Shown: in pieces, positions 23,851-34,662 of the stretch
Layout of the letters: every line of letters starts with the position of its first letter
Numbering within the stretch: the stretch's first letter is position 1
Assembly: GCA_009602725.1 (NCBI GenBank)
Contig: WELB01000002.1
Span: 60,819-95,536, forward strand
Direction: 5' to 3'
From: Spirogloea muscicola
Lineage: Eukaryota > Streptophyta > Zygnematophyceae > Spirogloeales > Spirogloeaceae
DNA: 34,718 nucleotides
The notes under the pieces: generated by a model
Told to the model about the DNA's origin: nothing
The model's input: only the letters and a program-made list of their open reading frames with translations
The model's database searches: none
Translations under genes and position numbers: made by a program

Positions 23851-24394
23851 GAATGCACAAACTTCGATGGGGCCAGACAGGCGCTGAAGCACATGTATTT
23901 GTCTGTCGAATATGTATGTGCTCTCGTGGAGTAACAGAGTCCCCCTTCCGTTGTAATTTCGTCCTGTTACTTAGCCCCTCTCTGATTAAGGTACTTTGTT
24001 CGTTCCACAACAGTGTTCTGACTCTTTTGGCCTCCATTTTAAATCATGCGCACCTCACGCCTTCTTTCCAAGTTAGCCTGTCGAAGTTGTATGTTCTTAC
24101 TCGTGGGTATGTACGCCGTGGGTAACGTCACACTGTTACCTTAGCCCTCCTTAGAATAGGGCTTCGTTTTTTGGTAACCACTTCTTTGCACTAGCTTTGC
24201 CTGAACAGTGTACTGACTTAAATTGGCCTCCCTTTCATTTCATGCGCACCGCACGCCTTGTACTTTCCTACTACCTGCCGCAATTGACACCTTCGGCTAC
24301 GTGGGGTCCTCGTTTCATACCCTACTGGAGAACATCGCAAGTCTAGAACATGCACGACGTGAGAATATGCGTTCAGCCGAGATGGGAATGCCGG
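22627..24394. repeat. 82-base diverged inverted repeat pair (22627-22708 minus, 24313-24394 plus)
   Basis: The minus-strand sequence of 22627-22708 aligns end to end with 24313-24394 with one single-base gap and roughly two thirds or more identical bases by eye. Shared blocks include TTTCAnACnCT, CACGACGTG and GAGATGGG. Both are flanked by a CATGCGCACCGC motif: at about 22595-22612 on the minus strand and 24240-24252 on the plus strand. Confidence 0.6.
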
Positions 24395-24650
24395 CCTCTC
24401 TCGTTTTTGCGAGAACGTCGTATGTCAGCCTGTTTGCAGCGGGCTCAGGCTCATGCTTTGCACCAGAATGCTGGTCGAGCCTTAGCTGGTGACACAAGGG
24501 CTTGCCAACGCGTCCGGTATTCGGGCATCAGTAAGCGACCTCTATGTGCTGACTCGTGGTTACTGAGCGGGTCAGCTTAGCAGCAGGTGATGTACATCTG
24601 TTAATGTGCTGCCTTTGTACTTGGCCTCTCAGGCCCCCCTTCACTAATGC
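23640..24650. repeat. Loose tandem units of about 170-200 bases
   Basis: Recurrent phrases appear in the same order at intervals: CTTAGCCC (near 23970 and 24140), TGAACAGNGT or AACAGTGTNCTGAC followed by GGCCTCC (near 23763, 24011 and 24203), and CATGCGCACC (24048 and 24242). Small hairpins are included, such as GGTAAC...GTTACC at 24121-24140 and AGCCCT...AGGGCT at 24142-24162. I judge this an old, strongly diverged tandem array; boundaries are approximate. Confidence 0.5.
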
Positions 24651-25001
24651 AGACTTCATTTCCCCGGATGGAAGAAAGGCGAGCGTTGCGCATGAATAAA
24701 GAGGAGGCTGAATTCGAGCCTTACAAACTCCTGGTAACTGGGCAATAAGTTGGCTAAGTGGGTCTCTAGCACCCACGAAAAGCCACGGATGTAAGAAATG
24801 GTTGCGGCTGCTGATATTACCCACGGATGGAAAGGTCCCCAAAAAGCGAGGGTTCCCCCCGACGCAAGCCGTCGATGGCGGCCCAGTCGATCGGGCGGCT
24901 GGCAGGGCCCGGCCGAGTTCCAGGGTTTAAGACCCCCGCCCCCACTCCCAACCCTCTCGAACAGCCTCGTCCACCTAGCCGCTGTCCTCCCGCCCGCGGC
25001 T

Positions 25002-25002
<1 letters not shown>

Positions 25003-25034
<32 letters not shown>
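25003..25034. repeat. GCC trinucleotide run upstream of TANGO2 exons
   Basis: About ten GCC units in a row, in a very GC-rich stretch that would read as poly-Ala if translated. It sits just before the candidate acceptor at 25049 and is probably intron or 5' UTR. Similar CGG runs occur at 11836-11861, 11950-11971 and, as a Gly run in E2F, 21847-21876. Confidence 0.8.
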
Positions 25035-25049
25035 AAGGCGGCCGGGCAG

Positions 25050-26055
25050 AGCCCGCCGCGTCACGCGGCCACCTTCCGGCGGCCTTCTTGCAGGCGCGTT
25101 CCATCGCCCTGGCTGCCGTGGCCATGGCGACCCGCGCTCTGGAGCTGAGAGAGCGGGGCTCTGACACCGCCGCCGCCGCGCCAGCGCCGCCGGCCCTGCC
25201 GCTGGCGCAGGGGACGGAGAGTCCGCTGGCCTTCCTGAGCGGGCTGGCGGCGCAGCCGGCGGGGAGGTGGGCCGGCTTCAACCTCGTCGTCGGCGACTTG
25301 GCCGGCGGGGGCGGCGCGCCGGCGCTGGCCTACTGGTCCAACCGCGGGCCGTCGCCGCCGGCGCCCGTGCCGCCGGGCGTCCACGGCCTCAGCAACGCGC
25401 TCCTCGACACGCCGTGGCCCAAGGCGAGCAGGCCACGGCGGCGGCGCTCGTCTCCTGAACGCCAAACCCTGGGCCCTGAACCCCTGCGCGCACCTCTGCG
25501 CTTGCCCGCTCGGCAGGTCGTGCAAGGGAAGCGGCGGTTTGCCGAGCGGCTCTTCGACAACACCAGTGAGCGAGGAGCGAGGGCGGGCTGCTCGCTAGAG
25601 CTGGACGCGTCGCTGGACGAGCTGCTGCAGGACGCGCACAAGGCCGGCCCAGCCGACTTGCCCCAGACGGGTGTGGCGCCGGAACTCGAGCTCGAGTTCA
25701 GCTCCATCTTCGTGCGGTGCACCTTGCCAGAGGTCTGGCCCGTCACTCGCACTGCTGACTTACTTTTGGCTTCCTAGAGCTCGTGAGCCCTGATGCTATG
25801 GCTGAGCTCCAATCATTGCCAGCTGCACTTGATGTTGTCTTGCTGCAACTATGTGATGGTTGTCATCTCGGCTCTGTGGCTCTCCCATAGGGTGCCTACG
25901 GAACCAGGAGCCGCACCGTCTTGGCTGTGCGGCGGAATGGCGAGCTGCAGTTTGTGGAGCGGTCGCTCAAGGACGACGGCACGTGGGCCGAGGGCCGATT
26001 CTCCTTTCGCATTCCTGTCGGCGGCGTTGCAGTTGGCAGCACGGGGGCTGCATGA
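25050..26055 (+). CDS. TANGO2: TANGO2 family protein (NRDE domain), N-terminal part not found
   Basis: TANGO2 proteins have an Ntn-hydrolase-like NRDE fold and are linked to Golgi organisation, heme trafficking and lipid or CoA metabolism; the exact reaction is unsettled. Seen: SRGHLPAAFLQ, then ESPLAFLSGLAA, FNLVVGDLAGGG, LAYWSNR, PPGVHGLSNALLDTPWPK, VVQGKRRFAERLFD, LPQTGVAPELELEFSSIFVR, GAYGTRSRTVLAVRRNGELQ, FVERSLKDDGTWAEGRFSF, stop at 26053-26055. These match the middle and C-terminal parts of the family in order. Exons: 25050-25093, 25211-25423, 25517-25732, 25891-26055. The first two introns in this model start with GC. The conserved N-terminus (Met-Cys start, NRDE motif, GGTWLG) was not seen anywhere upstream, so the gene is either incomplete here, has far or poorly conserved first exons, or is decayed. 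It converges on SKI3. Family sure; integrity unsure. Confidence 0.92.
25094..25210 (+). other. Candidate GC-AG intron in TANGO2
   Basis: After FLQ (CAG) comes GCGCGT; the acceptor is GGCGCAG before GGGACGGAGAGT. Joined, it reads LPAAFLQGTESPLAFL, like the family, while the 39 in-frame residues between are Ala-rich and unmatched. The length is a multiple of three without stops, so exon reading cannot be excluded. Confidence 0.5.
25424..25516 (+). other. GC-AG intron in TANGO2
   Basis: DTPWPK (AAG) is followed by GCGAGC, a good donor apart from the C; the acceptor is CTCGGCAG before GTCGTGCAAGGG. The join PWPKVVQGKRRF fits the family. The 31 skipped in-frame residues are Arg/Pro-rich and have no counterpart in the family. 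Confidence 0.72.
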
Positions 26056-26308
26056 TCTGCCACACTTCCTGCGACTCAGGAACATTGCTGGCAGGCTTCA
26101 AGATTGGGGCACGCGAGGCGCCCAGAATGACAGGCTTGGCAATGGCGATGGCAATGGTGACGGCCATGACAGTCGTCAACACAAGTATAATTGAAAGCTG
26201 TCGTGCCTGCAACAAATGCGTTCGCTTCTCGGTGGGGAGGTTCCACTGCCACGGCGGTGACGTTGGCCCGCACATGCAGCTGTGCTGCGCATGCGCGCAA
26301 CAATGTCT
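26056..26308. other. Convergent 3' spacer between TANGO2 and SKI3
   Basis: About 250 bases between two convergent stops. It contains the short imperfect repeat GGCAATGGCGATGGCAATGGTGACGGC near 26138-26164. No AATAAA and no family-matching frame were seen. Confidence 0.6.
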
Positions 26309-29300
26309 TCACTGCTGGCCCCGTGCAGCACGCCAGTAGCGCTGGGCTGAAGGGTTGAGGTGCACAGCTTGCTGGGCCAGGAGGCGCGGCTGCAGGCTGT
26401 CAAATGCTGGCAACTCTGATGCCTCCGCCACCCTGGCCGCCATACTTGCCTGGAAGCACACCTCCGCTGGCCGCCTCTCTGCATTGCCACCGCCCGAGCA
26501 GAGCCGTCTCAGCAGCTGTCATCACTAAAGCGGGGCCAATCGTGACGTATTACGGCAGCACTCAGGAAGCGGCACTTTGTGAGTGGCAGACCTGGCGGCC
26601 AGAGAGACCACTCCTTGTGGATAGCCGCACGCCAGCGAGCACGGCTGCTGCTGGGATTGCCGCCAGCACCGGTAGCTGCTGCCTCGGCCTTGGCCAGCAG
26701 AAGGTGCACGCCGCCGCCGAGCGCGTCTCTGGTCGCCAGCAGCTGCGCCGCCCTTGTTAGGCTCCGACGGGCCTCCTTGGCCCGGCTGACCGCGGTGGCA
26801 CCGCCGCCCTCATGGACCAGTCGCAGACACACCTGGCCTGCAGGAGCATCACGCTCGCGATCATTCATCATCAACAAAGCTCGAGTGGTGGAGAGCGGCG
26901 ACCGAGACATTGCACCTCATGTTCTTGGAGCTGGACCCTAGAGCTCAAAATGCTGGCAGGCTTTCTGCTGACATGGTTTTCAAGCTGCAGAAGAGGTGCA
27001 GAAGTAAGCCTCAACCATGGAGGAGTTGAAGAGGCCCGTTGTCCTCGCCGGTTTCAGCCAGGCCGTCCCGCGAGGCCGACGCCGCCGCTTCCAGGTCGCC
27101 GTTGGCGGCCTCTACTGCCACCTGCTTTGCAGCAAGCGCCGGGAACCACCTGCTGACAATCTGCGAGTCTTTGGACGGCCTCGGCTGCAGTGCTTCATTG
27201 CAGGCGCCAAGTAATCGACGTGCCTCCTCCAGCTCCCTGCCACGCAGAAGCACCTCCACTGCCTCCAAGAGGTCGAGCAGATTGTCTTCCACCTCGCTGT
27301 TCTCCTTCAAGCTTGCATACAAGCGCAGTGCCTGCGGCAGACCAGCAGCGCACTCCATGCCTCAGGCCACTGCTTCTCTATACTGTACTGTATTTCATTG
27401 TCGAAGGCGGCATGAGCGTCACCTCCTGCCACCGGCCCCCTGCCACGTGGCAACGTGCCACCTGCAGCCGCGCCGCCAACGACGCCCGCAGCACAGGCGT
27501 GGCGGCAGCCAACTCCGCGGCCTCTTCAGCCAGCGCGAGAGCTTGCTGGCAGCTTGAGCTCTCCGCTCGGTTCAGCCACAGGCAGCACTCGCTTGCGCAG
27601 AGGAGGAGCTGGTGTTGTTGACCCGCCGACAAGGGGCGATCAAGTCCGGGCATGGTGTTTAATGTCAACGTCGTTGTGGCCAGGCGCAAGCAAGCGGCAT
27701 GCGTGCTGGCCGCATGCCCGCCCTCCTGCGCCTGCAGCAGCAGGAGCCGAGCCAACAGAAGCCTTGGGACTGCGCTGCCGCAATCTTGATGCACCGACCT
27801 GCAAACGGACGCTGGCCTTAATCAGGCCTGCCGTGTACATACTGGCTGTCGACTAGCAAGCATGCATGCGGTGCAGTAGTCGGCCTGTGACATCTGCATA
27901 CCGCTGGAGGCGCACAACCACAGACTTGAGACGAGCCAAGTCAGGGGGATCCTGCAAGAGTGCAGCAGCTTCTGTAATGCACTCTCCCACATTGCCCGCC
28001 TGGTAAAGAAGGCGACCTCCAGCCCAGCAGCCATTCCTGGAGCACGTCTGGGCTAGCTTCGCTCTGCATGCCAAACATGGCCACGGCAGTTCATTCTGAC
28101 TAGCTGTCATCTTTACTGTCCCTCACAAGTAGCAGCACCTCTAATCTAAGAGAAGCCTGCTTGAGCCGCACCTTATGGTGGGGCTGTGCGGTTGCGCGTG
28201 CAACGCCCTCCTTAGATAAGCAACTGCAACTTTGGCGTTCCCCTGCTGTGTAAGGAAACCAATCAGTCAAAATTGGATATCACACCTCCAAATGCCAATA
28301 GTCGAATTGAACAATTAGCCCTCCAGCACGCCTCCAGTGGCAGAAGCGGTCACGTGAGAGAGAGGGTCATGACACAGACCTGGGCCTCGAGCGTAGCAGC
28401 AAGCAAGCAGTGCGCCTCCAAGGAGCCCCCTGCTTGCTCGCCCAAGAAACAGGCCTCTTGCAAGGGCGTTGGCGCAGAGCCTGCTTGGAGAAGGCAAGAC
28501 AACTTGACCGCCAGCACCGCGACATTGAGCCGCTCGTTGCGCCGAAACACCTCAATTGCTGCAGGAGAGAATACCACTTCAGAGATCCTGCCCTTTGCCA
28601 GGACTGGTAGAGCAGGAGGAGCAGGCGGTGTAACCGCCTGAGGTTGCTAAGCTAATTGGAGTTATTCGTTGCAAGGGTGAAGCAGTGGCAGAGGAGAAGC
28701 TGAAAGTGCTTAGATTCCGTCACTAACCAGGGGCCACCGAACTTGGCAACATATTGTCAAATTCTCAGAAACAGAACATTGGATGGCATAGTGTGCTGCA
28801 TTGTGATCCAATACCGATGCACCTGCTGAAGCGCCAGACACGAGGTACTGGAGCTGGCCATGAAGAAGTAGCGCAGCTTGGTGCTGCGAGGAACCGGGCT
28901 TGCGCTCGGCGCAGATTACTGCCTGCAAGGAAGCCGTGACTGCCTCTGCCTGTTGGCCAGCAGAGCAGAGGGCGACAGCATAGCCACTCCAGGCGTGTGA
29001 AAGCTCCGTTGCACTTCCTGCACAGCATGGTTGTGGGTTACCCAAGCCAGAGGGAGGTGTCAGCTGGGAGTAGGGATATGACGTCCCTACTGAATCTGTC
29101 AGCATAAGTTGCAGGTTGCTGGGAGTAGAGGGCGGAATGGGGGGAAGAAAGTTAACTGTCTTCCAGAAGAGCTCGATATGCAGAGATGGCCTCTCCATGG
29201 CGCCCAGCCTGAAGCATGTAGTCAACAGATAGGATGCCATAAGCGTAGCAACACCATGACCCTCGAGGCCTTGACAGACTGCACTCCAGTTGTGCACACT

Positions 29301-32300
29301 ATGGCCTTCTAGCACTTGGGTTGAGGAGGTAAAGCAGCTTGAAGAACACCTTAGTGAGGACCCGGGCCAAGCTGAGGGACGCGTGCAGCCTCTGCTTTGC
29401 TGAGCGGCCGGAGGAAGCATCTCCTGCCAAGTCAAGGGCATCCTGAGTGCAGCTGTAGCTACTAATCGCCAAGAGGAGCTGGGAGTTGGCCTCGGCAGCG
29501 GCTCCGAGGAGGTAGTGAGCAAGGGCGCTCTGAGGCTCCTGGCGGACGGCCCTGCCCAAGGCTGCAAGCACCTGCTTCAACAGCACAAAACAGCACAACA
29601 ATGAGCACATCTCCAACCTTTGATCGTGCTGATTGCTTGGTCAAACATCGTACCCACATCACAAAGCCCCCACTCAAGTGGCTCATTGTCAGTCGATCAG
29701 GCTGACCTGCGGCTCCTGCAGCTGCTTGGTCCTGAAAGCCTGGACTGCCAGGCCCACCTCCACCTCGGGCTCCTGTCATGATGAAGGCACTTGCTCAGCA
29801 CCCAGTCACCACTTACAGCCAATCGAGCATGCGCTACAATAAGCAACAATGCACATGTACTCAAGAACATCTCTCACCGGGCATATCTGCTCTGCATAGC
29901 ATATCGTAGCCCATGCATCCTCCGCAGGGAAATGGCTGTGCCAAAAGCCCGCCAACAGATTGTAAGCTTCCGCCTTTCCTTCCAATTGCTACCTCAGAGG
30001 AACCAGGTCCTTATTCGCGGCTCACAAATACGCTTCTTTGTGCAACATGAAGGCCATATGCTGAGCAAGGGTACATACTCTCGCAGCTTGGCCTGCATCG
30101 CTGCAGTCCCAGCCCAACATGATGCAAGCATTGGGTCGGCGCTCCGCGCCTGATCAAAGGCACGCATGGCGAGCTCGTCCTTGCCAGCCTTGCGATAGAG
30201 CTGCGTGACAGACACAGCACAACAGCCCTAGCTTGAAGTCAGCGCCCCAGCCGAGAGCTGGGAGGCTGAGGTCTTTGTCCGTCGAAGGAGGGGCCTCACA
30301 TGGCCGAGGTTCGACCACGCAGCAGCATGTTTTCCGTCCAGCTGCAGGGCCCGAATCAGCGCATGCTGCTTGAGCTGGTCCGTGCTTGCTACGACGCCGA
30401 GTGTCGCCCAAAGGTCCACAGCAGTTGGCGATACTGAGAGGCCTCTCAGAGTCACCAGCTCTGCCAGCGGCCTAGCCATTGCAGTCATCCAACCAACAGA
30501 TGATTGGCAGTCAGTGGCAGGCTCAAGGCACTGTGAACGCTGCCCTATCACAACATTCACCGACAGACGCTTCTACCTGCGATTTGCTGGCGCTCGCTTC
30601 TGGAGAGGCGCGAGGCGGTGCAATGCCATGGCCAGGTCCGCAGCATGGAAGGACCTCCACGGCTCTAGGTGGAGCGCCTTGGTGTAAGCCTTGACGGCCT
30701 CCAGCAGCAGGCCCGCTCGCGTCTGTCTCGTGCGGTCCATGTCTTCTTCCAGATTCGATGTCATGTCTGTACCGGGCTCGCAGGCAGCCGCCTGAGACCC
30801 GGCAACCTGCATGCGCAGTGGGCGCCCTTGTGAAGCACCGCTGTAGGCCGGTCAAATAACGTGCTCTTCTAAGGTGCAAAAGATCACGGAGTCCAGCAAC
30901 TCGGAGTGCATGCAGGCCACCAGTATACCAGCGTGTCGCCAAGAAGCTTCCAAGCAGCAGTGGAGCTCGGCTCGTGCGAGGTGCAGAGGCGAGCCCACTT
31001 CTGCGCTTCTTGGAGGAGCGAGGCTGGCCAAGCGAGAGCGCCAGCCACAAGCAGATCCTTGGCCCTCCCAAGCAAGGCAGCTGCCAGCTGGAACTGCGCG
31101 GCTGGATGGGCCGGCATACTTGCCACCGCTGCCCTCGCGACAAGCAACGCCTGCAGAGCAACAAGACTGTGTCATCTTCCCAAAGCAGACTCACAAGCTT
31201 TTGACAGGCCTCTCAAGTAGGTGAGTGCGTGCTCGGGAATTCAAAGTCTGGTGACGGCAACCTCCGCGTGGCGGCCGAGGATGCGGTGGACATTGGCGCA
31301 CTGAATCTGCATCAGGATCCTACTTCCGAGATCTCCTGTGCCGCTGGCCTGCTCCAGCATCAATGCCCTCTCGTATGCCTGCTTGAAAGTCACCCAATAT
31401 CACATTTCGACCTCTCAGCTCAGTCCAGTGTTGTCATTGAGATCCTTGCTAATGACGTGTTCAGGATCAGTCACCTTGAGAGCAGCAGTGTAACGCTCCA
31501 ACCGCTGATAGCAGAAAGCGAGGCCCTGCGAATAGGCAAGATACCAAGTATACGATTTGAAGTGAATCAGCCTTCTCTCAAAGACAGACGAGTATGAGCA
31601 GTTGCACGTGGATGATCGCCATCAATTGTTTTGATAAGTGATAAGTGCCTTTGAGGTATCAAATCAAACATCAAATTGTGCATTCACATAGGCCTACTGG
31701 AATGGTGACAGACCTCCCAGGCATGAAAGTTGCGGGGCATGCCGCGTAGCGCATGCTGGAGGCTCACCACTGCATCATCCCACTGACTCCGGCTGACCTG
31801 AAGTCACAATCCACCAACTTGAGGTAGCTGCAACTCAAGCTGCCAGGCAATGACGTGCGAAGCTGCCACCTGAGCCCTTGCATTTGTGCAGTTGCTGAGC
31901 CTTACGAAGGGGTTATGTGGCAGCCAATTGGCGAGCAGTGCAAGCAGCGGACCTGTAGGTAGCCGAGGCGAGCGTGCGCCCAGTATGCCCGTGGGCTGCG
32001 CTGTGAGCACTCGCGGCAGACGGCTGCTTCCAGAGCAAACTGCTCGCTCTCGTGCAGAAGCTGGCACAACACTTCCTGGACCAACAGCCAGTCGCACGAA
32101 TAGCGTGTCATGCTGCTGCCTCTCCTGGTGACTTGCACTGACCAGGCTGACGGATGTATGCTGCAGCTCTACTCGTCTCGTGCAAACAGGCTGCCGCGTC
32201 AGTGGAGAGATATCAGAGATAAGATGAGATCGATTCAAGACAGGGCTTGTCACAGCGAAGTGACTAGCATGACTTTGGAAGTTATCTGTTGGGACAAGGT

Positions 32301-34662
32301 CTCGTCCGTGTCTTACCCCTGACTCAGCATCTTCAGCGTCGAGCGAGACAGCACGCTGAAAGCAGCGCTTTGCTCGAGTAGCGTCGCCACCTGGTCCAGC
32401 AAAAAGCTGGCCAAGATAGCGAAAAGCCTGGCCGCAGGACGGGTCCAGCTTGGCGGCCACCATCAGCTCTGCGATGGCCGCCTGCCTTTTCTCCTCGGCA
32501 GCCATGAAGACCTGCCCCTGCACACAGAGCAGCAGATAGGAGGGGATAATCGACAAAATCAGAGGGCTTTGAAGTCAAGTCTTTCAGCAGAAAAGCTTGG
32601 CATGTAGCAAGCATGGAGGCAGTACCAGGCGAAGGTGGTAGGTGGCGCTGTCGGGGCAGGCGGCGACAGCAGAGCGCAGCAGCTCGGTGGCCAGGGCATG
32701 GTCGTTGCCACAATAGGCCAGCCAGCCACGCTCGCCTGCCGCCCAGTGATTGCCAGCGTCCAAACGCAGCAGTTCATCAAGGCGAGCAGCGGCCGCTTCT
32801 TCATTGCCGGTTGCCAGCGCCACCTCCGCCAAGCCCTGTGCGCGTTGCCAAACATTCACTGCTGCTTCAAAGCTGTGGTGACCATTCAACCTCCTTACTT
32901 AGAGCGCGGTTGAGATGCAGCGGCCTACAAATGGATCAGAGGACCTGGCACAGCCGGACCTGCAAGCTTGCAGCCGCCAGCTCGCTACCCCATCTGTCAG
33001 CAACCTCCGCAGCCTCCTGCGCACGAGCTGGACATCATCAGTCAACATATTTGAAGTCCTTGTGAGCTTCAGGACTCCTTAACTCTTTCAGCCTCCAGAT
33101 CTGCACAACAGTGCAACATGTGTCCAACCCCCGAACCTTACTACTGTGGGGTGGGCTGCTCAAAGGTCTGCAGCCCAGAGGTCCGTCCAGCGGCCGGGGG
33201 GCTGCACGTTACACCCGACATTGCTCGAGGTGTAGTGGCAGATACCTGGGAGATGGTCCGGAAGGTGGCCTCCGCACCATTGGCGTCCCCATCCGCCAGC
33301 TGGACCCGCGTCAGGGCCAGGCCGAGCTTGAGCCCAGCCCGGCGCAGCGCCAAGCCCATGCCAGACGCCAGCCGCTGGGCAGCGGCGAGGCCAGCCTGCA
33401 CAGCAGCACGAGCCCCGGCAAGGTCGCCACTCTGCCGTCGCAGGTCTGCTGCGAGTGCCCACCCAGACGGGCAGTCGGCATATCGGCGCAGCCCACGCTC
33501 ACACCACTGAAGGTGCCGCAACACAGGACCTGCACGGGAGCTGCGCAGGAAATGGGGCAACGGGCGGCACCTCAGGAGCCAGAAACAGCGGCAGAGCAGC
33601 CGCACAGTATCGACTCGATCCACACCGTCAGGCTGTGGGCTCACAAGTCGGAGGAGCGTACGTTGACACAGGCCCGGGCTGGAGGTGAAGGCGCACTGCC
33701 ACGGTAGTCAAGCCCAAACCGTGGCCTGGATGGCCGTGCGCAAGCCGGCGGCCCAGGTGGGAGGCCATGGCAGCGCGGGAGGGCTCCTTGAGCGTGCCGC
33801 CTAAGCCTGCAAGCAAGTGAAACGACCAATGGCTGGCTGCAAGTCTTCAGTGCCAGTGGCGCCGGTGCTGCCAAGCTGGGAGTCCAGCACGGCGGTGGAC
33901 GGCGGATGTCGATCAGCTGCTGGCTCACTGACCGGCAGCAATCGCCTCCCAGGCGTCGTCCTCGAGGAGGGCTATGGCTAGCTCGGCTGCGAGCGGCGTC
34001 ACGTCGACACCCGCGGTAGCGAGTGGGAAGCACTCCGCCGCCAGTGCAAGTGCCGCGGCCCTTCGGAAGCCCTCGTTGTTCCGACTGCCTGCAACAGTGT
34101 TGCCACTTCAGCAGACGCCGTGAACAAAAACCTCAAACATGCGGGGTCAAGTATAATGTTTCAGTTAGCTTCAGAAGAACCTCGAACATGCGAGGTAAAA
34201 TGCTTCAGGGGTTAGGATTAGCATTGAATTTGGGTTTATGATTCGTGGAGCATCACGAAGCGGCAACAGCACGCCCTGAGAGCTAAGAGAAGTATATTAA
34301 AACTGAGGATTTGTGGCCAGCGAGACGGAGGTCGTCACCGGCAGCCCGTAGCCGGCGGCGTTGGACCGACAGGAGGGCGTCCCGCCAGAATGCCTGCGCG
34401 GGTGCCGGCTGCTCGTCGGCCAAGACCGCGCGCACGGCAGCCTCGGCTGCTGCGCCAGCGACGGCCCCGGGCTCGGCGCCGTCGTCAGCGCCGGCTTCCG
34501 CGCCATCGACAGGCGAGCCCTCCAGCAGATGGAGCTCGGCGCTGGCCACGCCGCGCAGCGCCTTCGAGCGCAGGGCGCTGGCCGAGGCCGCGTCGGCGTC
34601 GGCCAGGACCTGCCGCCACGCCGCCAGGGCGTCCTCGGCCCTTCCGGCCGTCGCGAGTCGCC
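26309..34662 (-). other. SKI3: SKI3 exon structure (minus strand)
   Basis: Exons in transcript order: 34339-34662, 33933-34088, 33645-33806, 33246-33529, 32960-33016, 32626-32872, 32317-32517, 31953-32075, 31714-31797, 31475-31525, 31262-31378, 30929-31150, 30577-30806, 30300-30471, 30079-30200, 29878-29935, 29707-29772, 29350-29571, 29157-29208, 28823-29017, 28380-28558, 28172-28242, 27902-28063, 27423-27798, 27016-27331, 26592-26837, 26309-26478. Phases agree at all junctions except between 32960-33016 and 32626-32872, where one boundary or a microexon is wrong. An acceptor about 11 bases earlier than 33016 would repair the phase but gives a less TPR-like sequence. Confidence 0.86.

Larger units (their letters stand above)
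22086..24850. other. Gene-poor divergent spacer E2F/TANGO2 with diverged repeats
   Basis: About 2.7 kb between two divergent genes. It should hold both promoters. The many short frames here on both strands show no domain I recognise and their codon content looks random. What stands out is repetition: a short hairpin motif in five copies, an 82-base inverted pair, and loosely tandem units of roughly 170-200 bases, each listed separately. No transposase, reverse transcriptase or long terminal repeat is visible. Confidence 0.65.

Noticed and set aside
24223-24492. 89-residue plus frame upstream of TANGO2
   Set aside because: I tested it as a possible TANGO2 N-terminus; it has no NRDE or GGTWLG block and instead contains one arm of the 82-base repeat.
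26444-26449. CAG|GCAAGT inside the last SKI3 exon, a textbook GC donor on the minus strand
   Set aside because: The frame continues through it (FQASMAARVAEASELP) and keeps family similarity to the end, so it is exonic.
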